The notes: generated by a model from the letters alone, not told the origin. 64,000 nucleotides of DNA from Paralithodes platypus (GCA_032716605.1 CM064517.1:19450742-19514741); one strand, 5' to 3'; numbered from the stretch's first letter, positions 11,693-22,445 are shown. Translations and numbers: made by a program.

Positions 11693-12333
11693 CCTAGAGT
11701 GCTCTACTCAACGCCAGTTTACAGATATGAAACAGGACTACGTTTTGAGATGTGTGAGAATTCTCTAGCAGTTAAAATATAAAATATACGGCTAGCCTAT
11801 TACAACGTTTTTCGGCCAGATCGCCCGGATCTCAATAATGTCCTTAGGATGGCGAGCCCGGGCAAGAAGGGTGTCCTTTTATAAGGACACCGCGGCAGAT
11901 GGGCCGGTACACGGGTGTCCTTTTAACAGACAGTAAGCTTGAAAGCCTATTCAGCTTGGTCTGAACGCTGTGCGTCCGACGCATGTAAACAGAGCCGTTC
12001 ATTGCGTCACCGCACCTCCGAAAACAAGGAGACGTCGGATCAATGTTGTTGTTGTATGATATGACGAAATTAGTGTCTGAAAAGCTCCGATATTGTCAAC
12101 ATCGCGGTAAAATTCGCTCCACAGAAATCGTCATCACAACTGAACCAGTTGATTTAGAGAGCTCTACTCAACGCCAGTCTACAGATTTGAAACCGCACTA
12201 CGTTTAGGGATGTGTGGGAAATTTCTAGCAGATAAAATAAAGATACGGTAGCCTAGGCCTAGACGTTTTTCGGTCAGATCACCCGGATACGACCTCCGTC
12301 CTTTTGTAAGGCAGCCCGGGTAAGAAGGGTTAA

Positions 12334-12386
12334 AGAAACTATATCCTGGTATATCAAATTCTGCTAAAAAAAGCTTGGATTCTGTA
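12334..12386 (-). pseudogene. CR1-like LINE: small endonuclease exon-like remnant
   Basis: A 53-bp host strip between two TTAA elements, coding on the minus strand for SKLFLAEFDIPGYSFF, a conserved APE-endonuclease segment of CR1. Deleting the flanking elements and one TTAA each joins it in frame to 12875-13116 upstream and 4595-5153 downstream. Confidence 0.85.
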
Positions 12387-12390
12387 TTAA

Positions 12391-12870
12391 CCCTCCAGCC
12401 CCGGCTATGTATTATATATATATTCCTCGAAACCCGGGTGTTTTGGCCGAAAAACGTCTAGGCTAGGCTACCGTATATTCGTTAATCAGACTGCTTCCCG
12501 CATTCCCGCGCATCCCCAAGCGTAGCTGTGTTATTTACCTGTAGAATGGCATTAAGTAGAGCTCTCTAAGTCAACTGGTTGAGCTGTGATGATGATTTCA
12601 TTGGAGATAACTTTATGGCCAAAACAGCCACTTTACACCACTTTTCGATACTTAACAACAACATACAGGCACACACGAACAAGCGACGCTCTCCTTCTTG
12701 TGGCCGGAGATGCGGGGCGACGGTCCAGCCGGCTGTTGTTTACATGCGTCGGACCGACGCCTCGCACACGAAGCTCACAGGCTTTCAACCACTGGGTGTT
12801 CAAGAGACCATCCGGGTACCTGTTATATGCTTTTTTATGGGCGTTCAAGAGCCCTTCCGTGGTGAGAGGG
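12391..12870. mobile_element. MITE-A copy, 480 bp
   Basis: TTAA at 12387-12390 and 12871-12874. The left end is CCCTCCAGCCCCGGC. It shares long stretches with 37010-37485 and 37867-38327. Inserted in the codons for the TETWIN segment of the CR1 endonuclease. Non-coding. Confidence 0.85.
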
Positions 12871-12874
12871 TTAA

Positions 12875-13116
12875 TCCATGTTTCAGTAAGCGCTATAATG
12901 TCTATATTTTCATTGCTAACTAGTACTCTAAGTTCGTCCATGTTATTACATAAACTCCTACAGTTTGTGTAATATAATCTCAATGTATTTCTTTTATTGG
13001 TGTCTGGTGGACCTTTTTTTCTTCTATTAGTATCTATTTGACTGTTGTTATTATCTTGTACTAAGGTAGATATTGTACCACTATTTATACGACTAACTTC
13101 TATTACTGTATTATCA
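12875..13116 (-). pseudogene. CR1-like LINE: endonuclease N-terminus
   Basis: The minus-strand protein shows YYTNCRSLCNNMDELR and IIALTETWI, the start of a CR1 APE endonuclease. It ends at 13116, where SINE-A is inserted. Coding-like sequence resumes at about 13650-13700 on the far side, giving an N-terminal extension of uncertain length. Confidence 0.82.
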
Positions 13117-13637
13117 GGGCGGGTGCCCAACCCCGAAATGGGTTGAAATAGGGGAGCTATCCCCCCGCCAAAGGCGGCTTTCTAGGGCCTTTCCTAGCTG
13201 ATGCCGAGAGGACTGGGTTCTAGTCATGTGGTGATGGGCTGGTCTATCCGAGTGAGAACTGAGCAATCTCTGCCATACCCATAGCTTACTCTTGACTGTT
13301 CCATTTACTTTATATTTTCTAGATCTCAAGTGACGGCGTCTCTTCCGTGGATTGACCTCCCAATTTACCAAGATTGGAAGCCAAAGCGTCACATTTTTCC
13401 TTTGCCTCTCAACTTTCTCTTCATAATTACTGAGGGGCACAGGGCCCTGGGTGGGGCTTTGGTTTCCCGGGCGTTTCCGCACCCTCCTCAGCTCCCCGCC
13501 ATGGAGTGGCTTCGGTCACCCAGGCTTTATTGTGGCCGGCAGGGAGGGTTCTGTGGGGGCGCTCGGTTATGGCCTTGGCCTTGCTCGGGGCCTTGGGGCT
13601 GTTCGGCCAGGCAGCTTGGGGAACAACAACAACAACA
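13117..13637 (+). repeat. SINE-A, full length
   Basis: 521 bp from GGGCGGGTGCCC to (AAC)n. Target duplication ACTGTATTATCA (13105-13116) and ACTGCATTATCA (13638-13649), one mismatch. It has short self-complementary blocks near the 5' end, a weak B-box-like GGTTCTAGTCA, and a 3' end in common with the AAC-LINE. Inserted in the CR1 LINE. Confidence 0.88.
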
Positions 13638-13649
13638 ACTGCATTATCA

Positions 13650-14345
13650 CCTATTGTTTCACTGTTATTAACCATAGGTTTCAATGGGAAATCGACTTAG
13701 GTCGTACCAGGATCACCCATCTTAGACCCTTATTTCCCCCTAAATACATCCAATAAATACAAATTAATTGAGCAGAATACTTATAAATACATATTATGAG
13801 GAGATTACTTACCACACAGACTTTATTTGAAATCAGTCATATATAGCCTAGCCTAAATCATCGGCATAATTTTGCCGCTTTGACCGACACAGCGTCGGTA
13901 AGCTTGACCGGCCATAGCTCTCAGCCTTGATGGTCCCGGGCACTTCATTCCTTCATTATTACCACCAGGCCCACAGTCCCAATCACTGAATGGACTAAAG
14001 GCCCTACTAAACACGGGAGATACGAGGTTCGGGCAGAAAAAAAAATGTAAATACTGTACAGTAAACCGTTCATGCTCGAGGATTTGATTCCTCGCGTTTT
14101 TTCAACCCTTGGGATAAATAATAAATAATGAAATATAATTTTATAATACGAAAAATAAGGAGTTTGAATGGTGCGCACAATCATGTTTGTGCATACCGCC
14201 TCACCCGGCCTCACCTACGTCGTCTGACATAAATGAACTCTCTGACCCTCCCCCCCCCTCTCCCCTGGTGCCAACGTGGATGAGGACGGCTCACAATAAA
14301 CATCGCACATCTAACATAATTCATCATACTTTAACTCCATTTTTA
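13650..14345. other. CR1 upstream remnant and unassigned spacer
   Basis: The first ~60 bases extend the CR1 frame on the minus strand. The remainder has no recognised gene. A block at about 13950-14045 recurs at 16790-16875 ('accaccaggcccac', 'aatcactgaatg'), so it is an unclassified dispersed repeat. Confidence 0.45.
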
Positions 14346-14349
14346 TTAA

Positions 14350-14666
14350 CCCCTACTGTACCGTAGGATACAGTAATAAAAGTCCCCCCCAGTCCCAAGC
14401 AATGTGGCCAAAATGGCAAGATAGAACAATCTTCCACCTTAAGAGATGAAGGAAGATTGGCTCCCCCAGCCTTCAGAGGGTCTTATATAAACTGAGAAGA
14501 GTTGCCATATGGAAAGCAGTACTCAAATGGTCGTGGTACCAGGTACAGTACAGCCTAATACAGGCAGTTACAAGGAAATTACATTACTGACGGCTACTAG
14601 CCGCCGCTGGGACTGGGGAGTGACTTATCTACTGACGGCTAGTAGCCGTCGCTGGGATTGGACGGG
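14350..14666. mobile_element. TTAA-flanked element, family C, 317 bp
   Basis: TTAA at 14346-14349 and 14667-14670. Begins CCCCTACTGTACCGTAGG. Ends with two direct copies of an ACTGACGGCT...GCTGGGA module. A second copy at 27927-29016 has the same ends but is split by an RTE-P insertion. Non-coding. Confidence 0.8.
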
Positions 14667-14843
14667 TTAATTAATCTTTCTACAGGAAGGTGAATTCATG
14701 AAAATTAAAGTTTTTTGTTCTAGTTAAAACATTAACTCTAAATTTTCCATTAATAAAATGGTGTTCTTTATTTGTTTTTTATCTACATTACTTACCTTAA
14801 TTTCTACGTTTGTGCTCTACTATTCATTATAATTAATAATCCA

Positions 14844-15360
14844 AGGTGGGTGCCCAACCCCGAAAGGGGTTGAAATAGGGGAGCTATCCCCCCGCCAAAG
14901 GCGGCTTTCTAGGGCCTTTCCTAGCTGATGCTGAGAGGATTGGGTTCTAGTCATGTGGTGATGGGCTGGTCTATCAGAGTGAGAACTGAGCGATCTCTGC
15001 CATACCCATAGCTTACTCTGACTGTTCCTTTTACTTATATATTTTCTAGATCTCAAGTGACGGCGTCTCTTCCGTGGATTGACCACCCAATCTACCAAGA
15101 TTGGAAGCCAAAGCGTCACATTTTTCCCTTGCCCCTCAACTTTCTCTTCATAATTGCTGAGGGGCACAGGGCCCTGGGTGGGTCTTTGGTGTCCCGGGCA
15201 TTTCCGCACCCTCCTCAGCTCCCCGCCATGGAGTGGCTTCGGTCACCCAGGCTTTATTGTGGTCGGCAGGGAGGGTTCTGTGGGGGCGCTCGGTTATGGC
15301 CTTGGAATTGCTCGGGGCCTTGGGTCTGTTCGGCCAGGCAGCTCGGGGAACAACAACAAC
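14844..15360 (+). repeat. SINE-A, full length, perfect target duplication
   Basis: Flanked by a perfect 12-bp duplication ATTAATAATCCA (14832-14843 and 15361-15372). It runs from the 5' GGTGGGTGCCC to the AAC tail. Near-identity to the copies at 13117 and 39895 suggests fairly recent activity. Confidence 0.9.
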
Positions 15361-15504
15361 ATTAATAATCCATAATCATTAAGGTGTTATGTACCAGTGG
15401 GGAGGATTATGGCCTAGGGGTAGAGGACGAAATGTGGAAAGACAACGAAAACAAAATACTCGTAAGTATCGATTGGTAACAATTGTTTACATCACTACAA
15501 GTCT

Positions 15505-15804
15505 TCCTCTCTCAATAAGGCAGCCACACGTCTTCGGCTGGGTCACACCCGACTGGCGGCACATATGCATCGCCTAGGTCTCCACCAGGATGGCCTCTGC
15601 CAGCATTGCAATACCCCTGAAACGGTTGAACATTTCCTTCTACATTGTCATAGATATCACGGTGCCAGGGTCACCTTAAGGGAATGCATTCGGGAAGGAT
15701 GTAGTTTCCGGGTGTACGGTTGTCATGTTGTGCGCTCGCAGTTACGTTACCGTCTATTTCAACGCTATATTTTCTGCTATTTGCCCCCTGTCATTACTAC
15801 ATGA
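15505..15804 (+). pseudogene. C-terminus of an RNase H-type LINE
   Basis: Coding-like sequence with RLRLGHTRL, then CQHCNTPETVEHFLLHC, the Cys-His tail that follows RNase H in I-group and related LINEs. The first half is frame-shifted relative to the ATG at 15565. No RT or RNase H domain remains. Confidence 0.6.
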
Positions 15805-15808
15805 ATAC

Positions 15809-15829
15809 TAGGTTAGGTTAGGTTAGGTT
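15809..15829 (+). repeat. Short TTAGG run, telomere-like
   Basis: About four TTAGG units, the ancestral arthropod telomere repeat. The run is too short to be a telomere. It directly follows a LINE 3' end, so it could be a LINE tail or an internal telomeric seed. Confidence 0.5.
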
Positions 15830-15947
15830 GTTTGGTTAGGCTAATGTATTTTTATATCCAAAGGCAGTCAAAATAGACGGGAACATGATGGGAAAGGTCC
15901 GACGCCATTACGCGTAGTGTAAACATGGCTGGCGGTACGCCCGCACT

Positions 15948-16293
15948 TAAAAGTGGGGGCGCTTGGGTTGAGGTAAACATGGAAAAATAATCACCAACCT
16001 GCATATAATTATCCTGTAAAATGCAATGTCACTGAAATAATTATTAACAATGGTATAAAGGATTTTACAGATCGTCTATACCGGGCCTGTGACGTCACAC
16101 CAGTATCTTCATCCTGGACTGGATGGTGGACTTACACTCTTGTGACGTCACAGGCCCGGTATAGACGATCCACAAAATCCTTTATACCATTGTTAATAAT
16201 TATTTCAGTGCCATTGCATTTTGCAAGATAATTATGTACAGCTTGGCGATTATCATTCCATGTTTATCTCAACCCATGCGCACCCACCTTTAA
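15948..16293. mobile_element. Foldback element with 150-bp inverted arms
   Basis: Left arm 15948-16099 and right arm 16141-16293 are reverse complements at roughly 90% identity, around a 41-bp loop. The inner edges of both arms are TGTGACGTCACA, itself palindromic and matching a CRE-type site. No coding frame. Target duplications are not clear. Confidence 0.8.
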
Positions 16294-17519
16294 CATTCTT
16301 GCCATGCATTCTCCGCCAGGGAGGACAGTTTACCATCAAGCATATTCTTGGAGGAGCACCTCTCAACACCACCGATCTTCATATCATCTCCTCTGGACTC
16401 TCTACGTTCCTCGCTGCTACTGGGAGGATCCCCGACCCCCTGATGACCTTCCTCCAACTACTGCTTCTCATCGTTATTCGTCTTCTACACACTCCTCACC
16501 ATCTATACTACTATCTGCTAGAAATCGTACCCCCTCGCCATGAACCTTAAGTCTTGTACCACTTGCGCAGTTATCTGGGGGCTACATCCCTGTGGACACT
16601 GTGCATCGTTGTGAAGAAGAAGAAGACATTTATACACTACTGTACCCTATTACTAATCTTTAATACACCTGTAATGTACAATCTATACTATTTTACATTA
16701 TGTATTTGCTTCCAAAATTTTCATAATCATTATCATTCAAGCAACACAAGATGGTCGACCAAAACAAGAATCGGGATGATCTACATGGATAGATTATTAC
16801 CACCAGGCCCACTGTCCCTATCACTGAATGCACTAAAGGCTCTAATAAATGCGGGAAATACGTTTGGGCAAAACAAAAGCTTGTAAACAGGAAGTTTTCC
16901 AACACAATGGTGGCTTTGATGGGTGGGCTGTGAGCTGCAAGATGGCCGACCAAAACAAGAATCGGGATGCACGCCCGATTCAAATTCGCGAATAGCTGGT
17001 ATTTTGAGTATGTTTGCGGTAACGAGTAATGGGATATTTAGGGGTGTCCGCGGATAACGAGTTTCGAGAATGCTTGGAGCGCGGATAACAGGAGTGCACT
17101 GTATGTGGTATCCTGGGTTTGAATCCTGGGAGGATCACACGCTTTCATAAATTTCATTTGGGGGGTTATAGGTGTTACAACAAACTTAGGCCATGTATCA
17201 TAGGATTCACACAGCTAAATTTTACATACATACAAATAAGTTTAAAGACCACTTCATCCACAGTGTGTGGTTTCACACAATGCTAACGAGTCCCATCCAT
17301 TCGACAACAAATCACACAAAAATATATATTCTTAACATGAAAAAACAATTTAGCATTCATCAGATTTAGCCTATTGAATGAATACAAAACATTCTCTAAA
17401 CATTTGAATACGAATACAAACTTTTAATTTTTATTACAATAATTTGAATACAAATACTGTACAGTACCCAAAAATACTGTATTTTAGTGCATTCGAATCT
17501 ATCTATCTACCTGTACAGT
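16294..17519. other. Degraded repeats, no gene
   Basis: At 16310-16560 a plus-strand stretch vaguely resembles the Cys-poor tail of another RNase H LINE (QFTIKHIL). At 16790-16875 lies the second copy of the 13950 repeat, and a nearby 25-bp segment (16740 and 16940) is duplicated. A B-box-like GGGTTTGAATCCTGG at about 17115 suggests a tRNA-SINE scrap. Nothing intact. Confidence 0.4.
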
Positions 17520-17870
17520 AACTATTGCCTGACGCCGTAATCCCCGAAGGGTTGACCACGAATGAACTGCCCCCATGCACCTTTTTCCCCAGTCAATCGA
17601 CGCCCCTCCTCCCAACCAGCACAACCTTCATCCATATACTTCCTCACTCCATCCTTCCACCTCTCTTTCGGTTTACTCTCCCTCTCTGTCCTTCCACCTC
17701 GCTCTCGTACACCCTCTCAGTCATTCTCTCGCTTCCCATACGTTCCAAATGGCCGAACCCTCTCAAGGTGTTCCTTTTCACACTTTCCAGCACATCTACC
17801 TCCACACCACACCTTCTTCTTACTTCCTCATTCTTCTGTCTATCCCTCCATGTAACTCCACACGCACTTC
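17520..17870 (-). pseudogene. RTE-B LINE, 3' end
   Basis: Minus-strand C-terminal region equivalent to 55590-55920, ending in the conserved 3' segment 'gatcacggcgtcaggcaa'-like and a (GATA)-type tail near 17500. It is separated from the rest of the same LINE by the TTAA element at 17875-18505. Rejoining at one TTAA restores LINE continuity. Confidence 0.8.
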
Positions 17871-17874
17871 TTAA

Positions 17875-18505
17875 CCTAACAAGTGCGCATGGGGGTAATT
17901 AGACACCTCTCCCTGTGCGCAGGTATTTGAGGCGTTTCCGTCACTAAAATATTCATTGTACCATTAATAGCATTAATACTTATCCATATGCGCCTATTAT
18001 GGGTTGATTATAAAGGTATTAACCTGAAACAACAATAAAACGAGTGAAAACAGCGTTTGGATGGTCAAAATCGGAGATATAGCCCGCGAGTTGTATAATG
18101 TATGGGTGAGGCAAGCTGCTTTCCCGCCAATTTCCCCCAAGGCCACTGAGACACAGTCGATCGATACTCTCTCTCTCTCTCTCTCTTGCATTCGCTTGCT
18201 ATCAGTGATGACCACACCCTGCAACCGGATTTCTAATGTTAGCACGAAAATATACCTCAGAATAAGGGAATAACAGGGAAAATAGGTGATAACTGAAGGA
18301 GAGGAGGAAAGTGGGGAAGGAGGGGAGGTAGAGGACTGAGATTTTGCATGGCCCAGGGGCCAAAAAATAAAATAAAAAAATAAAAAAATAAAAATAAAAC
18401 AAATATTTTTTTTTCGGTCAAAAGTTGATTTTTTTTTTCTCTGACTCTTAAGAGTCTCCCCGCAGTCCGCCGGGGGAACTCTTAAGTCTCCCTGCAGTTC
18501 CCGGG
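17875..18505. mobile_element. TTAA-flanked element, family B, 631 bp
   Basis: TTAA at 17871-17874 and 18506-18509, within the RTE-B LINE. Left end CCTAACAAGTGCGCATG. The interior has a CT microsatellite and an 'aaaataggtgataa' block shared with 32508-33142 and 25700-26142. Open frames across it are low-complexity and not genes. Confidence 0.78.
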
Positions 18506-18509
18506 TTAA

Positions 18510-19107
18510 GTAACTAATTTCCACCCCTCTCACTTTTGGTCTGAGTCTCGCAACTAACCTCCATGCTTCGCTTCCGTAGTCAGTGTCGGGATTACCACAC
18601 TGTCATGCAAGGACTTCTTCACTTCCATACTGACCATCCTATTTCTTGTTACTGCTTTCAGCATTCCTACAATCCTCTTCCCCTTCACCAGACCTATGGG
18701 TGTTCCGTATGGAGCTCAGTGGTCTGGTTAATCTGCTCTACATAACTAACTAATCTTCCCCTGTTGCACCCTCTCCCGCACTTCTTCATCCATAGTCCGA
18801 TCTTTATTCAACACACTGCCCAGATACTTAAATGAGCTGAGAATTTCCATAGCCTGACCGTTGAACTTCACCTTACACTGTGACTTCACCCCTTTCGAAG
18901 ACCATAACCTTGCTCTTCCCCGCATTTACCTTCAGATTCCTTTTTTTCGCACACTGTTCCAAACATATTTACCAGACCCTGCAACTCATCGCTCATTATC
19001 GCTCATCAGAACTGTATCATCAGCAAACATTAGTACAGGTAGCTTCCACTCATTTCCCTCCCTTATCAGCGATACACCAACAGCCACTGCTCTTCCTTGT
19101 ATTTCCT
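18510..19107 (-). pseudogene. RTE-B LINE, RT C-terminal part
   Basis: Reverse complement of the region seen at 55240-55560: it encodes LNGQAMEI, YLGSVL, GSEAWTL-type residues after the RT palm. Interrupted at 19107 by a Jockey-A insertion in the opposite orientation, and continues at 19930. Confidence 0.75.
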
Positions 19108-19895
19108 TTCCTTTCTAGAATTAATGAATGGGGACAAAAGAATCTAGTTTCCTTTAATGCACAGAAAACCAAGTACATTCAATTTTCTAACCGACAGAAT
19201 CTCACCGACTCCCATATATTTTTTAATGATGTAAATATTCCCACTTCCCCTAGTATTGACATTCTCGGTGTAACATTAACTACTAACTTGAGCTGGACAC
19301 ATTATGTTAGAAGCATTGCTAAGAATGCCTCTAAAAAACTGGGACTCCTGTACAGAGTTCGAGAATTCTTCACTGACGAGCAGTTGGCCGTAATATATAA
19401 AAGTCATGTGCGTTCCCAGATGGATTACTGTTCACCTCTGTGGGGTGGAAGTGGAGTGGTTGCATTGAGGCAGTTGGTCAAAATTCAAAATATAGCTATT
19501 AGATTAATCAATAACCCTGCAATCACACAGGACCTTCCTACATTATCCATACGAAGAAACGTTGCATCCCTTGCATTATTCTACCGATATTTTCACAGAA
19601 ATTGTTCCGAGGAACTTGCTTCAATTGTGCCGCCTCTCCACATCTTTCCCCGTAGAACTAGGGCAGCTGAGAGCGCCCATGAATTTACACTTTCTCCTCC
19701 ACAATGCAGAACTTCTGCTTATCAGAATTCATTTATCCCCAGAGCTACTACTCTTTGGAATTCACTTCCCTCGAATTGCTTTCCACAAACTTACAATCTA
19801 CAAATGTTTAAATCCAGTTGTTACAAACATTTTATGAATGGAGGATGCCTTTAGGCACATGGACCTTTGTTTTTCCTTCACCCGTTCATTGTCTC

Positions 19896-19926
<31 letters not shown>
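19108..19926 (+). mobile_element. Jockey-A LINE, 5'-truncated, poly-A tailed
   Basis: The frame to 19854 encodes the RT thumb and C-terminus (INEWGQKNLVSFNAQKTKYIQF, ILGVTLTTNLSWTHYV, VIYKSHVRSQMDYCSPLWGG), ending in KHFMNGGCL. A ~27-base A run follows at 19900-19926. Nearly identical to 45330-46070, but this copy keeps an 11-base segment after MDYCS that is missing there, so the frame is intact. Confidence 0.85.
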
Positions 19927-19929
<3 letters not shown>

Positions 19930-19931
<2 letters not shown>

Positions 19932-22330
19932 TCATCACTCCATCCATATATACAGTAAAAACACACAGGGACATCACACACACCTGTTTCAACCCAACAC
20001 TCAGGTCAAAGAACTCGCTCTGCTCATTCTCCACACATACTGCCCATCTATATATACAGTAAAAAAAAACAGGGACATCACACACACCTGTGTCAACCCA
20101 ACATTCAGGTCAAAGAACTTGCTCTGCTCATTCTCCACACGTACTGCTGCCTTTGCACCCTCATACATGCTCTTCACAGCTTTCAGCAACTTGTCATCTA
20201 CTCTGTATATTCTAAGTGCTTTCCACATACCTTCTCTATCCACTCTGTCATCGGCCTTCTCAAAGTCCATAAAGGCAACATTAGTATCTCATACACCTTA
20301 GGTTACTTCTCCAGATATTTCTCCATAACACAATTCAGGGTAAAATTCTGATCTACAAATCCTCTTCCCTTCCTAAAACCGCCCTGCTTGTCACCTATCA
20401 ATTTCTCCATTCTCGCTCTCACTCTCTCAATCACTACCCTACTGACGCCTACTGTACACCTTCCCTACTACGCTTAGAAGACCTATTCCTTGGTGGTTAC
20501 CACACACTCCTCTTTCTACTTTTCCCTTATGTAGGGGGACTATTATGCCTGTCTTCCAGTCATCAGGTGCACAACCCTTCTCCCATGCTAATTTGCACAT
20601 TTTCCATACCCATTCGATCACTATCTCACCACCATACCTCAACATTTCCCCAACTTCACTCATTTCATGGCTTCCCACACTTCTGACCTCCTGATCCCCT
20701 CCTCCTCCTCCACTACTTCTCTTCTTCTCCCTCCCATACCATATCCAACTATGTTTGCTGGCGCTTCATTCCTTAAATTTAGCAACTCGTTGAAGTACTC
20801 CCTCCATCTTTCAACTCTCTCTTGCTTCTTGGCTAGCACTCTCCCATTCATATTTTTCACACCCTTACTGTTTCCCTTGCTACCTTCCCTAACTTTCTTG
20901 ACTTCTTTCCAGAACAGCTTCTTACACTCTCTCCATTTTACACTCGGATTCCTTCCAAACTCATCTATTCTTCTCTTACTTTCCTTCACTACTCTCTCTC
21001 CACGTACCTCTCTCGTTTCTGTCTCTCCAAATCTTCATTCCCTCAACTACCCAACCACTCTCTATATGTTTTCTTCTTGTCTTCCACAGCTACTTTTACC
21101 TCTTCTGTCCACCATGCTGTACCTTTCACTCCCCTCCCTCTTCTCCTTACTCCACACACCTCCTCACATGCTGCACAGATCTCTTCCTTAAACACCTTGC
21201 TCATCTCCTCCACTTTCTCCATACCTTCTGTCAAAACTACCTAGTCGTCTTTCTACTGCTCTCCTGTACTCTTCCCTGATTTCCTCCTCTGCGGCTCCTG
21301 TAGCCTCTCCACCCTCATCGCCATTCCACCTTCCTATCGCCTCCCTCCAGCTCTCCTCACCCACTTCTTTTGTATCCTAATTTTAGCTACTACTACATAA
21401 TGATCAGACAGACCCCCTCCAATACCCTTACACCCCAGCATCCAGCACAGATTTCTTCATTCGTTCATCCACACATATATTATAATCAATCAGTGCCTTT
21501 TGTTCCACCACTGTCTTATCCTTTTCATTCTTCCTCCACACCACTTTCCATGTGTACCTGTGTATCATTCTGTGTCGGAAGAAGGTGTTGGCTATCCACA
21601 GCCTCCCCCCCACACATACATCCACAAGTGCACTACCATTCCCATTCACCTCTGACGGTACCCCCCACCTTCCCACCACTCGATCAACTTTCCTATCACC
21701 CACTTTCCCATTCATATCCCCAATCAGAAATATTCTTTCGTTCTTGCCAAACTTATCCAGGCACGCCTCCACATTCAGCCAGAACTCCTCTTTCAAGTTT
21801 ATCCTCTGTCGGAGCATACACACACACACAATCACCCACGTTTGTATTCCTACTTTCATTATCACCCACACAATCCTTGAACCCACAGACCCATAGTCTC
21901 TTACACGCTCTTTCCATTTGTTACTTACAAACAAACACGCACCTTCTCTCGCTGCTTCCTCACTCACTTCAGCACACACACCCATTCCACACTCCAACTA
22001 TCTCACATCTGTACCCCTCCATTTAACTCCGTCATTCCACATACATCCAGCCTGGCATTCACTAACACTTCCAGGACTTCTCTCTCTTTTGTGTCATCAT
22101 TCACGCCTCTCACATTCCATGTCGCTATTCTAAGATTGTCCATAGTCGGTCAGGGTTCATCAACACAGGGTCCGTCCACATCAGAGGCTGTTCGTTCGTT
22201 CTTCATTGTCCAAGTATTTTTCACGGGTGGGGGTCGCAAGCCCACCGACCCAACCTCTTTAGTCGCCTCTTACGATACGCAGGAAGCACGTGGGGTATAT
22301 TCTAATCCCTTACCCACAGGGGTATTCGAA
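19930..22330 (-). pseudogene. RTE-B LINE: endonuclease and reverse transcriptase
   Basis: Reading down the minus strand: the start of an APE endonuclease (RIATWNVRGV, about 22130), FLIGDMNGKVGD (about 21730), LIDYNICVDERM, a linker with TAWWTEEVKVAVEDKKKTYREWL, then RT segments with PDDWKTGIIVPLHKG (about 20560) and MDFEKADDRVDREG (20270). The catalytic YADD region falls at the broken area near 20000. Many frameshifts make it non-functional. A 5' leader extends to about 22330. With 17520-19107 this is a near-complete copy, about 3.3 kb after removing insertions. Confidence 0.8.
19944..20150. repeat. Local tandem duplication inside RTE-B
   Basis: A ~104-bp unit carrying 'agggacatcacacacacctg' and 'caggtcaaagaac' occurs twice in a row (about 19944-20046 and 20047-20150). 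It duplicates the RT segment just before the catalytic core. Confidence 0.7.
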
Positions 22331-22445
22331 TATAAATACTCATATCACTGATCTCTGAAGCCATGGGGTAGGCAACAACCCAGCCGCACCTTAAAACTAC
22401 GCATAACTTTTTATCTATTACAGTTTGAATTCTTAACAAATGTAT

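Larger units (their letters stand above)
5158..12329. mobile_element. MITE-A tandem dimer expanded by nested insertions
   Basis: TTAA at 5154-5157 and 12330-12333 bound a composite insertion in the CR1 LINE. The left end CCCTTCCTGCCCGG and right end CCCGGGTAAGAAGGG are MITE-A termini. MITE sequence occupies 5158-5313, 10519-10678 and 11703-12329. A second full MITE unit starts near 11868 with no TTAA between the two units. An hAT-like element (5314-10518) and an AAC-LINE (10679-11692) split the first unit. Confidence 0.75.

Noticed and set aside
17997..18533. 178-codon minus-strand ORF with a hydrophobic stretch
   Set aside because: Lies in a non-coding TTAA element over poly-A/T and CT runs; the homologous element at 32.5 kb does not keep the frame.
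18997..19107. N-terminal extension of the Jockey-A ORF at 18880
   Set aside because: The first ~75 codons are antisense RTE-B sequence; the LINE match begins only at about 19108.
21370..22026. 218-codon plus-strand ORF
   Set aside because: Antisense of the RTE-B endonuclease; Ser/Pro/His-rich shadow.
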